64,000 bases of DNA from an uncultured Alphaproteobacteria bacterium. Lineage in GTDB: Bacteria > Pseudomonadota > Alphaproteobacteria > RF32 > CAG-239. Made by a program: the position numbers and the translations under genes. The notes beneath the pieces are model-generated. The model was given only the letters and a program-made list of their open reading frames with translations, was not told the origin of the DNA and did not search any database. The stretch lies in NCBI GenBank assembly GCA_910584385.1, contig CAJUAK010000001.1, forward strand, positions 1-64,000. Direction: 5' to 3'. This document shows, one piece after another, positions 43,750-53,235 of the stretch. Position 1 is the first letter of the stretch; every line of letters starts with the position of its first letter.

Positions 43750-44567
43750 TAACTGCGTTCCCTGGTCTTTTTACGCGTATTGACAACTTGTTTTTCAAGT
43801 TCCTTTTGCGCTGTCTGTTGTTTCTTTTTTGAAGGGGCTTTCGCTTTTTTTCTTCCTGTTTTTTCCAAGATAATTTTGGCGACTTCTTTTTCGCTGCTTT
43901 TCTTGTCTCCGACAAAAACCAGTTCTTCTACTTTTGTGCCGGTCAAGGCTTTTTCGCCGCCTAATTGCTTAACCAGGGAAATGCCTTGGGCAAGTTTTTT
44001 CTTTTCTTCCAAAGACAGTTTTTGCATTTTTTTAGGAGACAGATTCAGTTTTTTGGGCGCAACATCGCGGATGACATTGCCGACCGTATCCGTGTTGATG
44101 CGTACGTCTTGCATGTTTTTTGCTTTTGTTTTTGCGTCAATACGGGGCAGTCCGGCTTCTTTTATGATTTTTTCTGCTTGAAGCATGGCTTCCAGCTTTC
44201 CGGCATCTTGCTGCATTTTGTTTTGATGGAGCGTCTCTTGCTGTTGAAGCTGCTTCTTTTCATTTTCATTTAAAGCATTCAGCAGGGAATTATGGTCTTG
44301 TTCAAGAAGCGCCGTGTCCTGCAAAGTGATGTATTCACTTTCATCTTCGTCTTCTTCGTCAAAAACATCTTTAATTTTTTTCCGGATTCTTTTTAGTCCC
44401 TTTGGCAGGTCTTTAGGAGAAGGGTGCAGAACGGGCTTTTGCAAATTTTGTTTTTGCGCATCATATTCAACAGCCTTTGCCACATTCGTTTTTAAGGTTA
44501 TTTTTTCTTTGATGCCGATAGAACCTTTTTTCCATTCTAGGTTCGGATTGGAATTGTCTCCATTCAT
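43746..44567 (-). CDS. Highly charged protein of unknown function
   Basis: A 273-residue soluble protein, rich in Lys, Glu and Gln, with no signal peptide or membrane segment. Predicted helices, some coiled-coil-like (NENEKKQLQQQETLHQNKMQQDAGKLEAMLQAEKIIKEAG), alternate with basic stretches; the C-terminus is very basic. TAGGAG precedes the start and a TTGACA-16-TAAAAT promoter lies upstream. I do not recognise it. Confidence 0.7.
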   Translation of the reverse strand: MNGDNSNPNLEWKKGSIGIKEKITLKTNVAKAVEYDAQKQNLQKPVLHPSPKDLPKGLKRIRKKIKDVFDEEDEDESEYITLQDTALLEQDHNSLLNALNENEKKQLQQQETLHQNKMQQDAGKLEAMLQAEKIIKEAGLPRIDAKTKAKNMQDVRINTDTVGNVIRDVAPKKLNLSPKKMQKLSLEEKKKLAQGISLVKQLGGEKALTGTKVEELVFVGDKKSSEKEVAKIILEKTGRKKAKAPSKKKQQTAQKELEKQVVNTRKKTRERSY

Positions 44568-44591
44568 TTCTTTTCTCCTAACGCGCTTTTA

Positions 44592-44619
44592 ATTTTACAT
44601 TAAAACGCCGGCTTGTCAA
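44592..44619 (-). promoter_or_regulatory. Candidate promoter of the charged unknown protein
   Basis: TTGACA (44614-44619) and TAAAAT (44592-44597) are spaced by 16 bp on the minus strand, about 25 bp before the start codon. Confidence 0.6.
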
Positions 44620-44628
44620 TGAAAGGGA

Positions 44629-46305
44629 TTATAATTTTTTATAGGCGACCATGAGCGAGCCGTCGCTTAATCTTGCGGAAAGGACATCAATCTGTTCGTT
44701 ATCATCGCGGGTGAGGCAATAGCTTTTCGCGGTGATGTCCAAAAGCCTGTTGACGATATATTCTTTTAGCTCCGCCCAGTTTTTTATGTTTGGAAAGAAT
44801 TCTTTTTGAGAATCAATCAACTCGGCTAATGACGGGCCTTTTTTCAAGAAATCGATTTGGGCGTTCCATAGTTTGACGTAAGCCTGGTTAAAAAAGGCAA
44901 GTTTTCCGGATTCGTTAAAGATAAGGACGGCATCAAACAGATTTTCCAGAATTTCCCAGCGGATAATGGAAAGCTCATTATAAGCGCGGTGCATTTCCAG
45001 GCGGTCTGAAACATCTTCAAAGGCAAAGACCAATCCGCCCATCGGATGAGGAACGCGCACGCGCCTCAAGGTCTTGCCGTCAGGAAGGTGGAGCATGTCT
45101 TCTTTCGCTTCGATAATATTGCTGAAATCCTGCAGCTCCTCTTCTTTGAAATGGCGATAATCCGGTGTTTCAGGAAGGATTCTCTTTTCTCTTGCCAAGT
45201 CCAGAAACATTGAATAAGTCGGGGCTTGTTCCAGCCAGTCGGTATCCAGCAGCCACATTTTGCAAAAAGGCTGGTTGTAAAATGCAAGCTTGAATTTTTT
45301 ATCAAAAACCGCAAAAGCCGTTCCGAGAGAGCCAAGAACTTCCAAATGCGAATTCTGATGGACGCGCAAATTCCTTTTCAGCTCATCAAGCTCGGTAATG
45401 TCTATGAGAGCGCCCGCCGTGCAGATTTTATCTAAACAGCCCTCGGTATGGAAAGGCGTTTCGATGACTTCGGCATATTTGCGCTGGCCGTTTTTTATAA
45501 TCGGCGCGGCCTGCTTTTTCGGACGGTTGGTCGCATGGGCGGATTCGGCGAGCTTTTTGGAAATGCTTTCGCCGTTAAGATTTAAAATTTCAATGTTTTT
45601 TTCTAAAATTTCTTCTTTGTTTTTAGCTTCGGCATATTCGGCATATTTTTTATTGATTGCCCGGATGTTAAGCTTTTCGTCCCGGAGCCAGACAGGGTAG
45701 GGAAGGTTGTTGATGAGATATTCCATTTCCTGAATTTTATTTTGGTGCTGCGATTCTTTTTCTTCAAGGCTGCGCAAGCGGCTTTCTTCCAAACTGATGT
45801 CCCTGAACCAAATCATGTCGCAATAAATATTTCCGTCGGCACTGTTAATGCGTGTGCCGGTAAGGTGAAAAAGCTTATTGTTTTTGCCGGCAAAATCATC
45901 TTCAAAAGAAACGCCGTCTTCTTTAAGCATTTCTGCATATTTTAAAATTTTTCGCGCATCTTCCTTATAAAAACAGCGCAAAATGTCATCAAAGGAAGCA
46001 AGCGTCCCCTTTTCAAGATTCATCATGACGGCAAGGCGCCGGGAGCAGTGTTCCGTAATATTTTGGCGCGGGTCATTTACTTTTTCGTCAGGATAAATAA
46101 ATGCAAAATATCCGTCTTTGGAAGCATAAAGCGTTTCGGCATATCTTTCCCGGTCCCGGTTTAGGAAATAATTTTTTTGTTTTAATTTCCAAATCCTTAC
46201 TTGCAAAACAATCAGCCCCAAAAGCAGGATACTCAGCACAAAAGCCGCGGCATACCAAAGTTCGGGCGCGGCATAATACATATCAAGAAACAAATCCCGG
46301 GTCAT
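44629..46305 (-). CDS. DivL-like multi-PAS sensor protein lacking kinase domains
   Basis: A 558-residue inner-membrane protein: one membrane helix (about 17-38) and about four PAS-type domains. The third and fourth match the DivL family of alphaproteobacteria closely (LGTAFAVFDKKFKLAFYNQPFCKMW; LHLPDGKTLRRVRVPHPMGGLVFAFEDVSDRLEMHRAYNELS; VLIFNESGKLAFFNQAYVKLW). DivL proteins continue into a dimerisation/histidine-phosphotransfer region and ATPase domain (about 770-800 residues in all). Here the gene stops right after the fourth PAS at SLMVAYKKL, and no kinase remnant follows. It adjoins tsaB as DivL genes often adjoin tsaE. It may still sense and bind partners without phosphate transfer. Confidence 0.78.
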   Translation of the reverse strand: MTRDLFLDMYYAAPELWYAAAFVLSILLLGLIVLQVRIWKLKQKNYFLNRDRERYAETLYASKDGYFAFIYPDEKVNDPRQNITEHCSRRLAVMMNLEKGTLASFDDILRCFYKEDARKILKYAEMLKEDGVSFEDDFAGKNNKLFHLTGTRINSADGNIYCDMIWFRDISLEESRLRSLEEKESQHQNKIQEMEYLINNLPYPVWLRDEKLNIRAINKKYAEYAEAKNKEEILEKNIEILNLNGESISKKLAESAHATNRPKKQAAPIIKNGQRKYAEVIETPFHTEGCLDKICTAGALIDITELDELKRNLRVHQNSHLEVLGSLGTAFAVFDKKFKLAFYNQPFCKMWLLDTDWLEQAPTYSMFLDLAREKRILPETPDYRHFKEEELQDFSNIIEAKEDMLHLPDGKTLRRVRVPHPMGGLVFAFEDVSDRLEMHRAYNELSIIRWEILENLFDAVLIFNESGKLAFFNQAYVKLWNAQIDFLKKGPSLAELIDSQKEFFPNIKNWAELKEYIVNRLLDITAKSYCLTRDDNEQIDVLSARLSDGSLMVAYKKL

Positions 46306-46397
46306 TTTGCAAAAATCTGTTAAAGTTAGTTGTCTATTTCACAATTCTAGTATATAAGCAACAATAACAAAACATCAAAAATAAAGCAGTGGAAAAA

Positions 46398-47063
46398 ATG
46401 TATAACCTATCTTTTGACACAACGGCGGCAGCCTGTTCCATTATCTTGCAAAAAGACGGAAGAACCTTGGAAAAATTTAGCGAGGCTGCGGCTTTTGGAC
46501 AATCTGAAATCTTGTTGCCCCAAATAAAAAAAATGCTGGAAAACCATAATCTGAAAATGCAGGATATCCAAATATTGGGCGTCTGTGCGGGGCCGGGGTC
46601 TTTTACCGGCGTAAGGGCTTCCCTGGCGGCGGCAAAAGCTTTCGGCATTGCCTGCCCCGGTTTAACGTTGTGCGGCGTATCGGCATTCGATGCTTATGCA
46701 ATGTCCTTATGGGGAGATGAAATTGCAGAATGCAATGCCGTTTTGATTGAAACAAAAAGGGAAGACTTTTATATCCAGCTTTTTGATTCCGGTTTGAAAA
46801 AATCAAGCGCGCCGATGGCTTTGTATAAAGAAGATATCATGCCTCTTTTGCGCGGACAAAAGGTTTCCCTGGTGGGAGACGGTGTGGAGCGTTTCTTGGC
46901 AGAGCCGGGAAATTTGAGCCTGCATGCCGTTAAAATGCTCCCTTATCTTCCTGTGGAAAATGTGGCTCAGGTCGCTGCTTGCCAATATCAAAACAAAAAG
47001 CCGGACTATCCTAAGCCGATATATCTCCGTTCGCCGGATGTCTGTTTAAAAAAGCCGGTTTAG
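46398..47063 (+). CDS. tsaB: tRNA threonylcarbamoyladenosine protein TsaB
   Basis: A 221-residue scaffold protein for the t6A tRNA modification, partner of TsaD. The start LSFDTTAAACSIIL and the region LGVCAGPGSFTGVRASLAAAKAFGIA are diagnostic. ATG 46398 is preferred over an in-frame GTG at 46389 because GGAAAA lies directly upstream. Its stop overlaps that of the convergent TPR gene by 4 bp (47060-47063). rimI, often next, is absent. Confidence 0.93.
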   Translation: MYNLSFDTTAAACSIILQKDGRTLEKFSEAAAFGQSEILLPQIKKMLENHNLKMQDIQILGVCAGPGSFTGVRASLAAAKAFGIACPGLTLCGVSAFDAYAMSLWGDEIAECNAVLIETKREDFYIQLFDSGLKKSSAPMALYKEDIMPLLRGQKVSLVGDGVERFLAEPGNLSLHAVKMLPYLPVENVAQVAACQYQNKKPDYPKPIYLRSPDVCLKKPV

Positions 47064-48487
47064 ATAGCGTAGCTGTATCTGCTCAAAGCATTATTTGCCA
47101 AAATCTTTTGGATGGTGTTCGGCAATTCCTGCTGGCGGTTCGCTTCTATGATTTGGATAATATCCGCCTCCTGCCGGTCCAGGTGCCTGTTAATGCCGAT
47201 AGAGTCGTAATATTGTTTTGCCGCATTGTATAATTTCGCGGCTTGCAAAGAATTTCCCTGCTCATAGTAATACTGCGATAAAAGCTTATTTGCATTGGCG
47301 ACAATCCGCGGATAAATATCTTCATCAGCCATATCCAAAACATTTTGGTATGCTTTCATGGCTTTATTTTTTGAGCCGGCCAGATGATACATGTCGCCCA
47401 GCCTGTTCCAGGCGTTAATATTTTGCGGAGAAAGTTCAACCGCCAGTTCAAAAGACCCTGTTGCCAGATGGATGTCGCTGATGGCAGCCAGGCTGCCGAA
47501 GGTGCAGGCATAACCGGCCGTTTCCTTAAATATTTCATCTTTTTTAACATTGTTTGCGCTTTTATCAATATGCTCATCCATCAGATTTTCAAGCAAAGAC
47601 AAAGCTAAAGAAGTGTCGCCTTCTGCCAGGTGGTATAAAGCGGTGGGTTCGTCTGGCAGCAATTTATATTTTTCCATCCGTGAAAATTTTTTGTTAATGC
47701 AAAGGGCGATGAAATCTTTTATGGCGTCAATCGTTTGTAAAACCTCGTCTTCGGAATTTTTTCCCTGATTGCGGAACATGACGGCCTGGGCAATTTTCAA
47801 ATCATCGACACCCCGGGCAATCATATCAATAATTAATCCGGTTAAGTCCGAAAGTTCAAAGGCATTTTGATGATAAGCGCGTGGCGCGTTTTCTATCGCG
47901 GGCGTGTTTTCTTCAAAGGCGGGGGCGGCACCCTTCTGCCAGTCAAACCCAATTAAAGATTTTTCTTCAAGGCTCTTTTTTGCTTTTATAACCTCCTGCT
48001 GCTGGGCGGCTTCTTTTTGTTCGGCCTTTTTCTTTTGCTCCAGTTCTTGCTCTTCCTGTGCCTGCCTCTTTTGCCTTTCTAACTCCTGCTCTTTTTTCTT
48101 GCGGTGTTCCTGTTCGGCCTGCTCGCTGAAAAATTTTTCATTCCTTGAAAATTCGAGTTCCCGTTCCAGTTCCCTTTCCAGCTCCCGTTCCAATTCGTTT
48201 TTAAAATCATCGTCCTGAAATGCCTCTGACGCATCAGTGTTTTCTTCCGTGCGCCCGCCGCTGCTGTTTTCAGATTTTAAGAAGGTAACCATAGATTTTA
48301 CATAAATAATGATGATGAGAAAAATAAACAGGACAAAAGCGAGTAAAATCAATATAATGGAAACGATCCTCAAGTTGTCGGCGCCTGAAAAATAATGGGT
48401 TAAAACAGTAGCCCATTCCTGCAGCCTTTGGGAAATCTCTGCCGCAACATCATTGGAGGAAAGCGTTTCGGTAATTTTTTCAAACAT
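47060..48487 (-). CDS. Membrane-anchored coiled-coil TPR protein
   Basis: A 475-residue protein. A single membrane helix (about residues 41-65, IVSIILILLAFVLFIFLIIIIYV) is followed by a long Glu/Arg/Lys/Gln coiled coil with repeats of ELER, then TPR-like helices near the end (INAWNRLGDMYHLAGSKNKAMKAYQNVL; KLLSQYYYEQGNSLQAAKLYNAAK). It likely scaffolds proteins at the inner face of the inner membrane. The start at 48487 (MFEKITETL) is preferred over a TTG at 48574. Function unknown to me. A related TPR gene lies at 49358. Confidence 0.75.
   Translation of the reverse strand: MFEKITETLSSNDVAAEISQRLQEWATVLTHYFSGADNLRIVSIILILLAFVLFIFLIIIIYVKSMVTFLKSENSSGGRTEENTDASEAFQDDDFKNELERELERELERELEFSRNEKFFSEQAEQEHRKKKEQELERQKRQAQEEQELEQKKKAEQKEAAQQQEVIKAKKSLEEKSLIGFDWQKGAAPAFEENTPAIENAPRAYHQNAFELSDLTGLIIDMIARGVDDLKIAQAVMFRNQGKNSEDEVLQTIDAIKDFIALCINKKFSRMEKYKLLPDEPTALYHLAEGDTSLALSLLENLMDEHIDKSANNVKKDEIFKETAGYACTFGSLAAISDIHLATGSFELAVELSPQNINAWNRLGDMYHLAGSKNKAMKAYQNVLDMADEDIYPRIVANANKLLSQYYYEQGNSLQAAKLYNAAKQYYDSIGINRHLDRQEADIIQIIEANRQQELPNTIQKILANNALSRYSYAI
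48150..48200 (-). repeat. Short tandem coding repeat (ELER units)
   Basis: About four copies of a 12-bp unit encoding Glu-Leu-Glu-Arg lie in the coiled coil of the TPR protein. Slippage-prone repeats like this can vary in copy number between strains. Confidence 0.6.
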
Positions 48488-48584
48488 GTTTTCTACATCA
48501 CCATTTACAAAATTAAAATTTGGTCTATAGTAAGAACCACATAATAAACCAAGTCTTTTCAACTTTAATATCAATAGTTTAAAA

Positions 48585-49361
48585 ATGGGTTACTTTAGTC
48601 AGAAAAAAAAGCATCAAAGAGAAAATGTCTTTCTAAAAATTTCGCTGGTTGTTTTAGCGTTTATGGCTTTTGTCATTGCGGTCGGTTCAGGAGCCGGCGG
48701 TTTTGCGGCAGGCATTGGAAACCTGCGGTTCCAGTTGTTTGTCATAACGGTTGCCGTTTTTGCTTATTCCCTTTTTCACCAAAGGTTTTTATATGCCGTA
48801 TGCGCCCTGGCGCTGCTCTTGTTTTATTATGGTTTTGTTGCTTCCCATACAAATTTGTTTTTTAACAGCACGGCCGCTTCGGACCGCCAGTTAAAAATTA
48901 TATTTGCCAAAGACTTTGAGCCTTTGGTGCAATCTGAAAATTACCGGCTTTTGAGCTCCGGGCACCTGAATCTTGCGCCAAACCGCCAGGCATATTTCAT
49001 TACCCTGGAGCAGGAAGGCGAAACATATACGGTTGTTTCCCTCAACCTGACATATTTGCAAAAAAGCGAACAAAAAGCGCTTTATGAAAATTTGGCAGAC
49101 TTTGTTTTGCAAAGGGATGAACCCGTAATCATTGTCGGCAATTTCGGAATACCCGCCTGGCACCCCGTATTTAAAGACTTCCTGTCTGCAACGTCGCTGA
49201 ATGTAAAAAATAAGGTTTTGCTGCGAGACAATCAAGGTTCATTTAATCCGTTTATCACGCCACGCATAAATGTTTTGGGCTTTGACAATGTCGGCATAAG
49301 CCATCTGAATTTTACGCCAAACAGCCGGAATTTGCTTAAACTTAAGTTGGATTTGCATTAA
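48585..49361 (+). CDS. Membrane protein with endonuclease/exonuclease/phosphatase-like domain
   Basis: A 258-residue protein: three N-terminal membrane helices (about 16-36, 44-62, 65-87), then a domain in the style of the EEP fold (YTVVSLNLTYLQKSEQKALYENLADFVLQRDEPVIIVGNFGIPAWHPVFKDFLSATSLN). In active EEP enzymes the second motif is GDFN; here it reads GNFG, losing the metal-site Asp and Asn. The final GxSDH-type motif reads NVGISHLNF, keeping a His. It is probably an inactive or altered relative of YafD-like proteins. It overlaps the convergent TPR gene by 4 bp. Confidence 0.6.
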   Translation: MGYFSQKKKHQRENVFLKISLVVLAFMAFVIAVGSGAGGFAAGIGNLRFQLFVITVAVFAYSLFHQRFLYAVCALALLLFYYGFVASHTNLFFNSTAASDRQLKIIFAKDFEPLVQSENYRLLSSGHLNLAPNRQAYFITLEQEGETYTVVSLNLTYLQKSEQKALYENLADFVLQRDEPVIIVGNFGIPAWHPVFKDFLSATSLNVKNKVLLRDNQGSFNPFITPRINVLGFDNVGISHLNFTPNSRNLLKLKLDLH

Positions 49362-50710
49362 TTGATTTTGCGCATTTCCTGATAAAAGTCGTCATCGCCG
49401 CAGTTTTGGGCATATTCTTTTGCCAAAGCCAGATTTTTTTGCGCATTGTCCAAACGCCCGAGCCTTTTTTCTGCAAGCGCGATATTGGCATAGTCGCAGG
49501 CAATTGCCTTAAGGCGCCCCTCTCTTAATTCGAAACTTAACGACTGTTCAAAAAGCCCTTTCGCCCGTTTCCAGTCTTTTTGCTGCATATAGATTAATCC
49601 CAAAAGGCTATAGGCTTCTGATTGGTGAAAACAGCAAGGGGCGGTTTTTGTTTTTTCCAGTATCTGGCGCAAAATATTTTCTGCGTCTTGATATTTCTTT
49701 ACGGAAAAAAGCGCCTGGGAGCGGTAAAAAGCCGCTTCCGTTCCTGCGGCAAGGTTGCCGCTTTGCAGATATAGCTTTTCTGCTTCAGTAAAACATCTGA
49801 TGGCGGCTGTATATTTTTTTTGAGCCTGTTTGATTCTTCCTGTAATTTCCAGCGAAAAGGCGATGCCGTTTTCTGATTTGTTCTTCTGGTGCAGTTTTTG
49901 GGCTTTAAGCGCTAAATCGCAAGATGCTTTTAAATCGCCCTTTTGCAAAAGGGACAGCGCCATCTGGTTATAGATTTCCGCGCATCCTGAATGATTCTTT
50001 GAAAGCCCGTGCGCTTTAAGCGCCTGTTCAAAATATTCCATGGCTTGCCCGTACTGCTGCTGCATATTGCTGAGAATTCCCAGATATCCGAAAGTTTCGG
50101 CAAGGGCATTATCTGCCTGGAGTTTTAAAAATATGTTTTTTGCGCCTTCATACATAAAAAAGGCCGTGTCAAACAGGGAGCTTATTCTGAAAATATGCCC
50201 GGCCAAAAGCAAACTTTTGCCTTGTTCGTAAAAAGCCTTTTCTTTTGCAAATAAGCAGATGGCCTGCTGCACATTCCATGAGGCCTGTTCTAAATCGCCC
50301 TCCTGCAGGGCATCGGCGGCATTTTGAAAAAATTTGTTTGCATTTAGGTATCTTTCCGGTGCCGCCTTTAACAGTCCTTCTTTGGAACTGTCCGGAGAAA
50401 ATATCGTCAGAAGCTTGGATTTTAAGCTTTTATCAGAAGCTTTTTGCAGATTTTTTATGGCTTTCTTATAATGCCCGGCGGCCAAAGCTTCTAAAATTTC
50501 AACTCTGTTCCGCAGCTCAAAAATAATCTTCCTTAAAAGGGGCGTGATAACGAAGGAAGGGGCTTTTTTCTTTTCGATTTGTGCGGCAATGGGCGGAAAA
50601 TAATGTTTGAACAAAGTCTGCCCTTTGTATTTGCGCAAAGAAATAAAAATTGCGGCGGGCGGGATGAATAGGCATAGGGCCAGGATTATATATATTAAAT
50701 ATTTTGCCAT
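49358..50710 (-). CDS. TPR-repeat membrane protein
   Basis: A 450-residue protein. An N-terminal membrane helix (YLIYIILALCLFIPPAAIFISL) is followed by a run of TPR-like repeats (AETFGYLGILSNMQQQYGQAMEYFEQALKAHGLSKNHSGCAEIYNQMALSLLQKGDLKASCDLALKA; SEAYSLLGLIYMQQKDWKRAKGLFEQSLS; CDYANIALAEKRLGRLDNAQKNLALAKEYA). It resembles protein-assembly scaffolds at the membrane. The start at 50710 (MAKYLIYII) is taken over a TTG at 50731. Divergent from the Lon-family gene. No known function. Confidence 0.78.
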   Translation of the reverse strand: MAKYLIYIILALCLFIPPAAIFISLRKYKGQTLFKHYFPPIAAQIEKKKAPSFVITPLLRKIIFELRNRVEILEALAAGHYKKAIKNLQKASDKSLKSKLLTIFSPDSSKEGLLKAAPERYLNANKFFQNAADALQEGDLEQASWNVQQAICLFAKEKAFYEQGKSLLLAGHIFRISSLFDTAFFMYEGAKNIFLKLQADNALAETFGYLGILSNMQQQYGQAMEYFEQALKAHGLSKNHSGCAEIYNQMALSLLQKGDLKASCDLALKAQKLHQKNKSENGIAFSLEITGRIKQAQKKYTAAIRCFTEAEKLYLQSGNLAAGTEAAFYRSQALFSVKKYQDAENILRQILEKTKTAPCCFHQSEAYSLLGLIYMQQKDWKRAKGLFEQSLSFELREGRLKAIACDYANIALAEKRLGRLDNAQKNLALAKEYAQNCGDDDFYQEMRKIN

Positions 50711-50795
50711 CGAAAAGAAATCTTTACCCAATGTTAGCTTTTTACCAATATACTTTTACAACAAATAAATATATCAGCATAGGAATTTTTTATCA

Positions 50796-53234
50796 ATGAG
50801 TATCTCTGTCTTAAAAAGTGAACAATTATATACCAAATGCGATCCGAAAAAATTTGATTTCAACACGACTGCAGAGCTTGAAGAACGCCTTTCTGCCCTT
50901 GGGCAGGACAGGGCATTAAGCGCTGTTGAAATCGGCATCAACATCAAATCCAAAGGATATAATTTATTCTGCTTAGGCCCTGAAGGGACAGGAAAAACTT
51001 CATTGGTTAAAAGGGTTTTGATGCGCGAGGCAAAAAGCCGCCCCACGCCGGACGATTGGGCATATGTTTATAATTTTGAAGAGCCGTACCGCCCGCACGC
51101 CATCCGCTTTGCGCCCGGAACGGCAGCCGATTTTGCCAAAGATGTTGATGAGCTGATAGAGAACCTTTCCGCCGCAATTCCAGCCATTTTAGAAAGCGAT
51201 GAATACAAAGCCGGCTTGAGCATCATCCGCGAAAAATATAAACAGCGCAAAGAAGAATATATCAAAATATTGCAGAAAAAAGCCAAAGGCAAAAGCGTTA
51301 CTTTGCTGCATATGCCGGTCGGTTTAGTCGTTGCTCCGGTTAAAAATGGCGAGGTCCTCAGCCCTGAAGCTTTTGACGAACTTCCGGAAGATGAGAAAAA
51401 ATCGCTTATTGACGATTTAAACATGATGCAGGAAGAAATCGAAAACACGGCTCAGGACTTGCCGCGGTGGGAAGACAAGCAGCGCAAAGAGACATCTGTT
51501 TTGCGCGAGAAATTTGTTAAAATCGCGGTTAAAGACCCGATTGACGAATTGCGCCACAAATATAAGGGGCAAAAACAGGCTTCAGACTTTTTGCGCGAGA
51601 TTCAAAAATATATCTTAACCAACAGCGAAGAATTCCTTCCGGCGACAGAAACGCCGCAGCAAGGCGCTTCTGAAGATGATCCGTTAAGCGCTTTATTCTC
51701 CCGCATAAACAAGCCCGAAGAAGACAAGTTTGCCAAATTTAAGGTTAACGTTGTTGTTAAAAACGAAAAAGACGCCGGCGCGCCGATTATCCATCTGGAC
51801 CACCCCACGCAAGGAAATCTGGTCGGAAAAGTAGAACGGATTCAACAATACGGCGCCTTGCTGACGGATTTTACGTTAATTAAGGCCGGAGCTTTGCAAA
51901 AGGCAAATGGCGGCTTTTTGCTGATGGATGCGCGTAAATTGCTTTTGCAGCCCTATGCCTGGGATTCTTTGAAACGCGCGCTGGCTTCAAAAGTTGTCAA
52001 AATTGAAGCGCCGTCTGAAGAAACCAGTTTCACGACAATTTCTCTTGATCCGGAGCCAATTCCGCTGGATGTGAAAGTCATTCTGACCGGCGACAGCGAA
52101 TTGTACGAAGTGCTTTTGGAAAGGGATCCGGATTTTGCGGATTATTTCAAAGTTGAAGCCGATTTTGGCATTTTAATGGATCGCACGCCGGAAAATGAAG
52201 TAGAATATGCCAAATTAATCGGTTCGCTTTCAAAGAAAAAGAAAATCCGCTCTTTAAACCGCCAGGCCGTTGCCAAAGTTATCGAATATTCTTCCCGCTT
52301 GGCAGAAGATTCTGAAAAATTGACGGCGCATATTGCTTCAATAGGCGATTTGCTGAGAGAGGCAGATTATTGGGCTAGAAATTCTAAAGCCAACCAAATC
52401 GGCAAAAACCATATCGAGCAGGCGATAGATGCGCAGATATACCGCGCTGACCGCGTTAAACAGGCAATGCTGGAGCAGATTGACAAAGGGACAATCTTAA
52501 TGGATGTAACCGGTTCCCGCATTGGGCAGATTAACGGTTTGGTTGTTTACAACTTTTCCAGAAATTCTTTTGGCAAACCGGCACGCATTACCACGCAGGT
52601 TCGTTTGGGCAAAGGGGAATTTTTGGATATTGAACGTGAAATTGAACTTTCCGGGCCAATCCATACCAAAGGCGTGTTAATTCTGCAAAGCCTTCTGGCA
52701 AACCGTTTTGCCAAACACCGTCCGTTGTCCTTGTCGGCTTCGATTGTGTTTGAGCAGTCTTATGGCGGCGTAGACGGCGACAGTGCTTCTTCAACGGAAT
52801 ATTACTGCCTGCTTTCAGCGATTGCCGGCATTCCGATTAAACAGAATATTGCCGTAACCGGTTCTGTTAACCAATTTGGAGAAATCCAGCCGATTGGCGG
52901 TGTAAACGAAAAAATAGAAGGTTTCTTTGACGTTTGCAAACATCGCGGGCTGACCGGCGACCAGGGTGTTATCATTCCCCGCACAAACGTAAGCAACTTA
53001 ATGCTGCGGGAAGATATTTTAACCGCAGTTGATGAAGGGAAATTCCATGTCTATGCGATTGATACGGTTGATGACGGCATAGAGATTTTAACCGGTATAA
53101 AAGCGGGGCAAATGGACAAATCTGGCAAATTCCCGCGCGGCAGCGTCAATTACCGCGTGCAGAAAGCGCTGGATGAATATTATAAACAATACGCCCGTTA
53201 TGCCAAAGAAACCCATGGCTGCCTGGGCCGGTAA
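50796..53234 (+). CDS. Lon-family AAA+ protease (LonB/YcbZ type)
   Basis: An 812-residue ATP-dependent protease of the LonB/YcbZ group. The N-terminal AAA+ part has Walker A GPEGTGKTS (residues 61-69) and a long insertion (about 120-290). The C-terminal S16 protease domain has the Ser/Lys dyad: Ser663 in DGDSASS and Lys706 in GGVNEKIEG, 43 residues apart as in classical Lon. It differs from housekeeping Lon in lacking the N-terminal LAN domain. A LMW phosphatase follows after 1 bp. Confidence 0.9.
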   Translation: MSISVLKSEQLYTKCDPKKFDFNTTAELEERLSALGQDRALSAVEIGINIKSKGYNLFCLGPEGTGKTSLVKRVLMREAKSRPTPDDWAYVYNFEEPYRPHAIRFAPGTAADFAKDVDELIENLSAAIPAILESDEYKAGLSIIREKYKQRKEEYIKILQKKAKGKSVTLLHMPVGLVVAPVKNGEVLSPEAFDELPEDEKKSLIDDLNMMQEEIENTAQDLPRWEDKQRKETSVLREKFVKIAVKDPIDELRHKYKGQKQASDFLREIQKYILTNSEEFLPATETPQQGASEDDPLSALFSRINKPEEDKFAKFKVNVVVKNEKDAGAPIIHLDHPTQGNLVGKVERIQQYGALLTDFTLIKAGALQKANGGFLLMDARKLLLQPYAWDSLKRALASKVVKIEAPSEETSFTTISLDPEPIPLDVKVILTGDSELYEVLLERDPDFADYFKVEADFGILMDRTPENEVEYAKLIGSLSKKKKIRSLNRQAVAKVIEYSSRLAEDSEKLTAHIASIGDLLREADYWARNSKANQIGKNHIEQAIDAQIYRADRVKQAMLEQIDKGTILMDVTGSRIGQINGLVVYNFSRNSFGKPARITTQVRLGKGEFLDIEREIELSGPIHTKGVLILQSLLANRFAKHRPLSLSASIVFEQSYGGVDGDSASSTEYYCLLSAIAGIPIKQNIAVTGSVNQFGEIQPIGGVNEKIEGFFDVCKHRGLTGDQGVIIPRTNVSNLMLREDILTAVDEGKFHVYAIDTVDDGIEILTGIKAGQMDKSGKFPRGSVNYRVQKALDEYYKQYARYAKETHGCLGR

Positions 53235-53235
53235 A

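Noticed and set aside
43746..44567. Kinase remnant of the DivL-like gene
   Set aside because: The charged protein shows no dimerisation or ATPase motif and has its own promoter and ribosome site.
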